DNA from: Pseudomonadota bacterium
Lineage (GTDB): Bacteria > Pseudomonadota > Gammaproteobacteria > Burkholderiales > Burkholderiaceae_C
Direction: 5' to 3'
Length of the DNA: 10,292 bases
Assembly: GCA_023438115.1 (NCBI GenBank)
Contig: JAEZEB010000087.1
Location: 1-10,292 of the forward strand
The notes beneath the pieces are model-generated. The model was given only the letters and a program-made list of their open reading frames with translations, searched no databases and was not told where the DNA came from. Both the position numbers and the translations under genes were made by a program. This document shows positions 5,760 through 10,292 of the stretch, piece by piece (position 1 is the stretch's first letter; every line of letters starts with the position of its first letter).

Positions 5760-6443
5760 ATGACCTCCCCCCCGGGCCCCCGCGCCCCCGCCGCCCCCGA
5801 GGCCAAGGCCGCCGCCGCCCAGGCCGTGGCCTGGCTGCACACCGCGCGCTTCCTCACCACCGCGCCCCGCCTGGAGCACCTGCCGGACGTGGGGGTGCCC
5901 GAGATCGCCTTCGTCGGCCGCTCCAACGCGGGCAAGTCGACCTGCATCAACACGCTCACGCAGCAGAAGCGCCTGGCCTTCGCGTCCAAGACGCCTGGGC
6001 GCACGCAGGCGATCAACCTGTTTTCCCTGGGCAAGCAGGGCGTGACCGACGCGGTGCTGGCGGACCTGCCCGGCTACGGCTATGCGGCCGTGCCCAAGGC
6101 GGACAAGATCCGCTGGCAGCAGGTGATGGCCAACTACCTGGTCACGCGGGAGAACCTCGCGGGCGTGGTGATGCTGGTCGATCCGCGCCATGGCCTGACC
6201 GAGCTGGACGAGATCCTGCTGGAGGTGATCCGCCCGCGCGTCGAGGAAGGCATGAAGTTCCTGGTGCTGCTCACCAAGGCCGACAAGCTCAACCGCACCG
6301 AGGCGAACAAGGCCCTGTCCATCGCGCGACTGCAAACCGCGGGCGGCGAGGTGAAACTGTTCTCCGCCCTGAAGAAGCAGGGCGTGGAGGAGGCCTCGCT
6401 CCTTTTGTGGCAGTGGGCCCATCCGGAACCGGAGTCACCATGA
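5760..6443 (+). CDS. engB: EngB (YihA/YsxC), ribosome-assembly GTPase
   Basis: This 227-residue GTPase of the TrmE-Era-EngA-YihA family is needed for normal large ribosomal subunit assembly and cell division. The nucleotide-binding motifs are all present: G1 GRSNAGKST at 53-61, the switch region with KTPGRTQ at 78-84, G3 DLPGYG at 102-107, G4 TKAD at 172-175, and the G5-like FSA at 202-204. The N-terminus is Ala/Pro-rich and low-complexity for about 20 residues, followed by the family-typical ARFLTTAPRLEHLP. The ATG at 5760 is chosen because the upstream open frame (to a TTG at 5694) would include the predicted promoter. No clear ribosome-binding site precedes it. Its stop overlaps the next gene's start in ATGA. 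Confidence 0.95.
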   Translation: MTSPPGPRAPAAPEAKAAAAQAVAWLHTARFLTTAPRLEHLPDVGVPEIAFVGRSNAGKSTCINTLTQQKRLAFASKTPGRTQAINLFSLGKQGVTDAVLADLPGYGYAAVPKADKIRWQQVMANYLVTRENLAGVVMLVDPRHGLTELDEILLEVIRPRVEEGMKFLVLLTKADKLNRTEANKALSIARLQTAGGEVKLFSALKKQGVEEASLLLWQWAHPEPESP

Positions 6444-7336
6444 TCGAAACCCGGCAGCAGGCGCTTCCCCACGGCATCACCCTCAGTTGCCGCGCGGCCG
6501 GGGAGCGCGGCCGCCCGGTCCTGATGTTCCTGCACGGCTTTCCCGAAGCCGCCTTCGTGTGGGACGAACTGCTGGAACATTTCGCGCACCCCGCGAACGG
6601 CGGCTATCGCTGCGTGGCGCCCAACCTGCGCGGCTACGAAGAGTCGTCCCAGCCCACGGACGTTGCCGCCTACCGCGCCAAGCACCTGGTGCAGGACATC
6701 GTGGCCCTCATCCAGGCCGAGGGCGCGCCGCTCGCCTGCCTGGTGGCGCACGACTGGGGCGGCGCCGTCGCCTGGAACCTCGCCAACCAGCAGCCGCAGC
6801 TCGCGCAGCGGCTGGCCATCATCAACTCCCCGCACCCGGGCACCTTCCTGCGCGCGCTGCAATCCAGCCCCGCGCAGCAGGCGGCCAGCCAGTACATGAA
6901 TTTCCTCGTGCGCCCGGACGCGGAGGTGCTGCTGCGCGAGGACGGCTATGCGCGGCTGTGGAAGTTCTTCACCAGCTGGGGCGGCGCGCCCTGGCTCACC
7001 GAGGACCTGAAGGCGCGCTACCGCGCGATCTGGGACCGCAGCCTCACAGGCGGCCTGAACTGGTACCGCGCTTCCCCGCTGCGGCCGGCGCGCGAAGGCG
7101 ATGCGGGCGCCGGCGCGATCACGCTGCCGCGCGAGATGCTCACCGTGGACCTGCCGACGCTGGTGCTCTGGGCGATGGAAGACACCGCCCTGCTGCCGGA
7201 ACTGGTCGACGGGCTCGAGGACTACGTGCCGCGGCTCACGCTGGAGAGGGTGCCCGGCGCGTCGCACTGGATCGTGCACGAGCGGCCGGCCTTCGTGATC
7301 GAGCGGCTCGCGGCCTTCCTCGCGCAGCCTCAGTAG
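6440..7336 (+). CDS. Alpha/beta hydrolase, epoxide hydrolase-like
   Basis: This 298-residue alpha/beta-hydrolase-fold protein has no signal peptide and is probably cytosolic. HGFP at 32-35 forms the oxyanion region. The nucleophile elbow AHDWGG places Asp105 as the nucleophile, which is the epoxide hydrolase/haloalkane dehalogenase type rather than a serine esterase. The cap domain contains NWYRAS with Tyr209, a position that activates the epoxide ring in soluble epoxide hydrolases. Asp248 (WAMEDTAL) and His276 (GASHWIVHE) complete the likely triad. The NSPHP at 129-133 is also typical. The natural substrate cannot be told from sequence; a dehalogenase-like activity is the alternative. The ATG overlaps the engB stop by 4 nt and has GGAG 5 nt upstream, so it is translationally coupled to engB. 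Its 3' end overlaps the convergent acyltransferase by 7 nt. Confidence 0.87.
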   Translation: MIETRQQALPHGITLSCRAAGERGRPVLMFLHGFPEAAFVWDELLEHFAHPANGGYRCVAPNLRGYEESSQPTDVAAYRAKHLVQDIVALIQAEGAPLACLVAHDWGGAVAWNLANQQPQLAQRLAIINSPHPGTFLRALQSSPAQQAASQYMNFLVRPDAEVLLREDGYARLWKFFTSWGGAPWLTEDLKARYRAIWDRSLTGGLNWYRASPLRPAREGDAGAGAITLPREMLTVDLPTLVLWAMEDTALLPELVDGLEDYVPRLTLERVPGASHWIVHERPAFVIERLAAFLAQPQ

Positions 7337-8196
7337 ACCCCGGGCTCCCCGGGCGGGCGCGTCTTGAAGCGCTTGTGCACCCAGTAGTACTGCGAGGGCA
7401 TCGCATCGACGTAGTCCTGCAGCCGCAGGTTCATGAGCGCCGTGTCGGCCTCGACGTCGCCGGTGGGATAGTCCTTCCAGGCCTCCAGCACGCGCACCTC
7501 GTAGCCCGTGGGCGTGAGGCGCGTGAGCAGCGGCACGACCTTGGCGCGTCCCAGGCGCGCGAAGCGCGGCAGCGAAGGCACCGTCGCCGCCGGCACGCCG
7601 TAGAAGGGCACGAAGATCGATTCCTCCGGACCGAAGTTCATGTCGGGCAGCAGGTACATCACGTCGCCCGCGCGCAGCGCCGCCACCAGGTCGCGCACGC
7701 CCTCGGAGCGGCTCATGGGCCGCGCATCGCCGAAGCGGTAGCGGCCCTTGAGCACCCACGCGTCCACCACCGGGTTGCTCTGCTTCGTGTAGATGCCCAC
7801 GAAGCGGCGCGGCACCTGGTGCGTCACGGCGGTCACGCCCGCATCGAGGCCCACGAAATGCGGACAGAACAGGATCGTGGGCTCGTGGCCGGCCAGTTCG
7901 TCGACGGCGCCCGTGAGCGCGAGGCGCCCGCGCACCACCTCCGGGTCGGCGTGCCACAGCCAGGCGCGATCGAGGAAGGACTGCGCCACGTGCACGAACA
8001 CCTCGCGCCCCACGCGCCGCCGCTCGGCCTCGCTCCAGTGCGGGAAACACAGCCGCAAGTTGGTGTCGACCACCTTGCGGCGTGAGCGCACCACGGCGTG
8101 GAGCGCCAGGCCCAGTGCCCGGCCCATCGCGCGTATCCACGACAAGGGCAGCGGCGCGATGGCGCGCATGAAAAGAACGCCGAGATGGCTGATCAC
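7330..8196 (-). CDS. LpxL/HtrB-family lipid A acyltransferase (second of a tandem pair)
   Basis: This 288-residue inner-membrane-associated protein belongs to the family that adds secondary acyl chains to lipid A precursors from acyl-ACP. The catalytic HX4D motif is H113-FVGL-D118 inside LFCPHFVGLDAG. Other family marks are YTKQSNPVVD at about 136-145, LLPDMNFG at 182-189, FVPFYGVPAAT at about 195-205, and the C-terminal YYWVHKRFKTRPPGE at 270-284, all close to the LpxL/LpxM consensus. The start is a GTG at 8196 that overlaps the upstream stop in GTGA; the ATG at residue 10 (8169) is a possible alternative. Which chain and position it acylates cannot be told. Its stop overlaps the convergent hydrolase by 7 nt. 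Confidence 0.9.
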   Translation of the reverse strand: MISHLGVLFMRAIAPLPLSWIRAMGRALGLALHAVVRSRRKVVDTNLRLCFPHWSEAERRRVGREVFVHVAQSFLDRAWLWHADPEVVRGRLALTGAVDELAGHEPTILFCPHFVGLDAGVTAVTHQVPRRFVGIYTKQSNPVVDAWVLKGRYRFGDARPMSRSEGVRDLVAALRAGDVMYLLPDMNFGPEESIFVPFYGVPAATVPSLPRFARLGRAKVVPLLTRLTPTGYEVRVLEAWKDYPTGDVEADTALMNLRLQDYVDAMPSQYYWVHKRFKTRPPGEPGVY

Positions 8197-9017
8197 GTGA
8201 TTGCTTCCCCGCGCGGCTGCTTGTAGCGCGCATAGCCCCAGAGATATTGATGCGGGCCCGCCCGGACCAGCCGCTCCATTTCGGCGTTGACCTGTGCCGC
8301 CGCGCGCTGGGGATCGCTGTCGAGCTCCCCCTCGAAGCGCCGCACGTGCACGCGGTAGCCGCGGCCGGCGGGCAGCCGCTCGCCCCAGGCGAAGAGCACG
8401 GCCGCGCCGGTCTGCCGCGCCAGGCGCGCGGGCAGTGTCATCGTATAGGCCTCGCGGCCGAAGAAAGGCGCCCAGACGCCCTGCCCTTGCGGCGGCACCT
8501 GGTCGGGCAGCAAACCCACGGCCTCGCCCGCGCGCAGGGCGCGCAGCATCTGCCGCACGCCGGCCAGGGTGGTCGGCACGGCGGCCATGTTGGGGCGGTT
8601 GCGCGAGGTCGCCACCAGCTCACGCAGCCAGGGCTTGCGCGCGGGACGGAAGAGCACGGTGATCGGCCCGAAGCGGGCGGCATAGGCCTGCGCGGTCACC
8701 TCGAAGCAGCCCAGGTGGGGCGTGAGGAACAGCAGGCCGCGTCCCTGGGCGCGCAGCTGCTCGATCGCCTCGTCCCCGTCCCACTCCACGACGGCGGGTG
8801 GCCCGAACCACAGGCGCGGCGTCTCCGCCACCAGCATCCCTGCCTGCGCCACGGCCGCTCGCACCTGGCCGAAACCCAGGCCGGCCTGGCGCGCGTTCTG
8901 CGCGAAGCGCCGGCGGTACGTGGGCGACAGCAGCCACGTCAGCCAGCCCGCCGCCGCGCCGAAAAAATGCAACACGGGCAAGGGCCATGCGGAAAGCAGT
9001 TGGAAGAGCGGTTTCAC
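8193..9017 (-). CDS. LpxL/HtrB-family lysophospholipid/lipid A acyltransferase (first of a tandem pair)
   Basis: This 274-residue protein is a divergent paralogue of its neighbour. The catalytic motif is H101-LGCF-E106 (HX4E, the variant seen in many LpxL proteins) in LLFLTPHLGCFEVTAQAY. The phosphate/acceptor region has FRPARKPWLREL at about 123-134, followed by GLLPDQVPPQGQGVWAPFFG at 168-187 and the C-terminal YLWGYARYKQPRGE at about 258-271. The N-terminus has a hydrophobic segment fitting membrane anchoring. The start is a GTG at 9017 with only a weak GAG upstream; no in-frame ATG nearby offers a better choice. It is translationally coupled to the second acyltransferase and divergent from metK, whose predicted promoter overlaps its first codons. 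The role in lipid A is inferred from the family; phospholipid or ornithine-lipid acylation is possible. Confidence 0.88.
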   Translation of the reverse strand: MKPLFQLLSAWPLPVLHFFGAAAGWLTWLLSPTYRRRFAQNARQAGLGFGQVRAAVAQAGMLVAETPRLWFGPPAVVEWDGDEAIEQLRAQGRGLLFLTPHLGCFEVTAQAYAARFGPITVLFRPARKPWLRELVATSRNRPNMAAVPTTLAGVRQMLRALRAGEAVGLLPDQVPPQGQGVWAPFFGREAYTMTLPARLARQTGAAVLFAWGERLPAGRGYRVHVRRFEGELDSDPQRAAAQVNAEMERLVRAGPHQYLWGYARYKQPRGEAIT

Positions 9018-9029
9018 TCGATCTAAAAT
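9000..9029 (+). promoter_or_regulatory. Probable sigma-70 promoter for metK
   Basis: TTGGAA at 9000-9005, an 18-nt spacer and TAAAAT at 9024-9029 match a sigma-70 promoter. The predicted start near 9036 would give a leader of about 115 nt before metK. The -35 box lies within the first codons of the divergent acyltransferase, so the two transcription units share this short space. Confidence 0.5.
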
Positions 9030-9061
9030 GGCGGCGTCGCCGAGTTATGGAACTACTTGCA

Positions 9062-9144
9062 GGGCGACGTTAAAGAATTCTGCTAAAGCGTTCGCCCAAG
9101 CTCCGGCGGCAGGCAACGCGCCTTCCCAGCAGTCAACGGAGTTT
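9062..9144 (+). promoter_or_regulatory. Structured metK 5' leader with a stem that would cover the ribosome-binding site
   Basis: Two stems can form back to back. The first pairs GGGCGACG (9062-9069) with CG-U-UCGCCC (9089-9097, one bulged U) around a 19-nt A/U-rich loop. The second starts at the very next base: AAGCUCCG (9098-9105) pairs with CGGAGUUU (9137-9144), 8 bp with one G-U. It contains the GGAG at 9138-9141, the only good ribosome-binding site for metK. An upstream CGTCGCC (9035-9041) could instead pair with GGCGACG (9063-9069). It does not match a SAM or SAH riboswitch that I can recognise. Function as a regulatory leader is inferred. Confidence 0.4.
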
Positions 9145-9150
9145 ATTCAA

Positions 9151-10292
9151 ATGGCGAACGATTTCCTCTTCACGTCCGAATCGGTGTCCGAAGGGCACCC
9201 CGACAAGCTGGCCGACCAGGTCTCCGACGCGATCCTGGACGCGATCTTCGAGCAGGACCCGCGCAGCCGCGTCGCCGCCGAGACCCTGGCCAACACGGGC
9301 CTGGTGGTGCTGGCCGGCGAGATCACCACCAACGCGCACGTCGACTACATCCAGGTCGCGCGCGACACGATCAGGAAGATCGGCTACGACAACACCGAGT
9401 ACGGCATCGACTACAAGGGCTGCGCGGTGCTCGTGGCCTACGACAAGCAGTCGAACGACATCGCCCAGGGCGTGGACCACGCCTCCGACGACTACTTGAA
9501 CATCGGCGCCGGCGACCAGGGCCTGATGTTCGGCTACGCCTGCGACGAGACGCCGGTGCTGATGCCCGCGCCCATCTACTACGCGCACCGGCTGGTCGAG
9601 CGCCAGGCCCAGCTGCGCCGCGATGGCCGCCTGCCCTTCCTGCGCCCCGACGCCAAGAGCCAGGTGACGATGCGCTATGTGGACGGCAAGCCGCTCAGCA
9701 TCGACACCGTGGTGCTGTCCACCCAGCACAGCCCCGACCAGAGCGAGACGCAGAACAAGATGAAGGCCTCGTTCACCGAAGCCATCATCGAAGAGATCAT
9801 CAAGCCCGTCCTGCCCAAGGAGTGGCTCAAGGAAACCAACTACCTGATCAACCCGACCGGCCGCTTCGTCATCGGCGGCCCGCAGGGCGACTGCGGCCTG
9901 ACCGGCCGCAAGATCATCGTCGACACCTACGGCGGCGCCTGCCCGCACGGCGGTGGCGCGTTCTCGGGCAAGGACCCGTCGAAGGTCGACCGCTCGGCCG
10001 CCTACGCCGCGCGCTACGTCGCCAAGAACGTGGTGGCCGCAGGTCTCGCGCGCCAGTGCCAGATCCAGGTCGCCTATGCGATCGGCGTGGCCCGCCCGAT
10101 GAACGTGACGGTCTACACCGAAGGCACCGGCGTCATCTCCGACGAGAAGCTGTCGGCCCTGGTGCAAGAGCACTTCGACCTGCGTCCGAAGGGCATCATC
10201 CAGATGCTCGACCTGCTGCGCCCGATCTACACGAAGACGGCGGCCTACGGCCACTTCGGCCGCGAAGAGCCGGAGTTCTCGTGGGAGAAGAC
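9151..10292 (+). CDS. metK: MetK, S-adenosylmethionine synthetase (3' end cut by window)
   Basis: 380 codons are visible and the frame is still open at the window edge; the family is about 390 residues, so only about a dozen are missing. The enzyme makes S-adenosylmethionine from methionine and ATP in the cytosol. The N-terminus MANDFLFTSESVSEGHPDK is the classical start, with GHPDK at 15-19 for ATP/methionine binding. GAGDQG at 119-124 is the family signature, and GGGAFSGKDPSKVDRSAAY at 267-285 is the phosphate-binding signature. All three domains appear intact with no frameshift. GGAG at 9138-9141 lies 9 nt before the ATG. The reading frame is also open upstream to an ATG at 9028, but that region overlaps the -10 box and the predicted leader, so it is not taken as coding. 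Confidence 0.97.
   Translation, partial: MANDFLFTSESVSEGHPDKLADQVSDAILDAIFEQDPRSRVAAETLANTGLVVLAGEITTNAHVDYIQVARDTIRKIGYDNTEYGIDYKGCAVLVAYDKQSNDIAQGVDHASDDYLNIGAGDQGLMFGYACDETPVLMPAPIYYAHRLVERQAQLRRDGRLPFLRPDAKSQVTMRYVDGKPLSIDTVVLSTQHSPDQSETQNKMKASFTEAIIEEIIKPVLPKEWLKETNYLINPTGRFVIGGPQGDCGLTGRKIIVDTYGGACPHGGGAFSGKDPSKVDRSAAYAARYVAKNVVAAGLARQCQIQVAYAIGVARPMNVTVYTEGTGVISDEKLSALVQEHFDLRPKGIIQMLDLLRPIYTKTAAYGHFGREEPEFSWEK

Noticed and set aside
7339..7353. CCCGGG-CTC-CCCGGG hairpin near the convergent hydrolase/acyltransferase ends
   Set aside because: It lies inside the acyltransferase C-terminal codons, has no T-run, and both arms are self-palindromic GC sequence, so a terminator is not supported.
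9047..9073. An 8-codon upstream reading frame (MELLAGRR) in the metK leader, considered as a leader peptide
   Set aside because: It has no ribosome-binding site and no methionine or other regulatory codon run.
9028..9150. An in-frame open stretch of 41 codons upstream of metK starting with an ATG at 9028
   Set aside because: The MetK family start is clearly MANDFLFTSESVSEGHPDK at 9151 with its own GGAG, and the upstream ATG overlaps the predicted -10 box. The open frame is probably chance in GC-rich DNA.
9035..9150. SAM-I, SAM-II or SAH riboswitch in front of metK
   Set aside because: Short fragments look similar (GGCAAC, TTCC.AGCAG) but the conserved cores and the required stem order are missing, so no known class can be claimed.

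Overview
The window is high-GC DNA with dense, often overlapping genes. Its protein families point to a betaproteobacterium of the Burkholderiales, probably Comamonadaceae-like. The signs are a System II cytochrome c maturation pair beside a cytochrome c4, EngB divergent from the cytochrome, and tandem LpxL-family acyltransferases divergent from metK. The genus is an inference from gene content and protein style; no rRNA or other definitive marker is present. I saw no tRNA, rRNA, insertion sequence or CRISPR array.

Left part (1-1435): a compact oxidative-stress module. The 5' end of msrP (periplasmic methionine sulfoxide reductase, Tat-exported) follows a small secreted protein that is very rich in methionine (about 18% of the mature chain); both are on the minus strand and spaced like an operon. 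Divergent from them lie an ECF-type sigma factor and, overlapping it by seven bases, a 67-residue protein with an HX3CX2C zinc motif that looks like a minimal soluble anti-sigma factor. The 134-bp space between the two units holds a near-perfect 18-bp palindrome that shows the same 11-bp core in each direction. The effector genes resemble the Azospira suillum mrpX/yedY hypochlorite-scavenging system. The regulator pair looks more like the zinc-type sigma-E/MseR switch of Neisseria, which controls MsrAB. This hybrid arrangement is the most interesting part of the window.

Middle part (1453-5688): ccsB and resB, the System II haem-delivery and cytochrome c synthetase complex, are translationally coupled by an ATGA overlap on the minus strand. 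Upstream on the same strand is a dihaem cytochrome c4, a probable substrate of that complex. A strong intrinsic terminator lies between cytochrome c4 and resB and ends only 14 nt before the resB start.

Right part (5689-10292): engB (ribosome-assembly GTPase) overlaps an epoxide-hydrolase-like alpha/beta hydrolase by ATGA. This unit converges on two LpxL-family acyltransferases, themselves coupled by a GTGA overlap. Divergent from the acyltransferases is metK (S-adenosylmethionine synthetase), cut by the window end about a dozen codons early. The metK leader has a sigma-70-like promoter overlapping the acyltransferase start, and two abutting stems, the second of which would hide the metK ribosome-binding site.

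Most of the window is conserved housekeeping sequence. The accessory interest lies in 1-1435 and in the 5' leaders of resB and metK.
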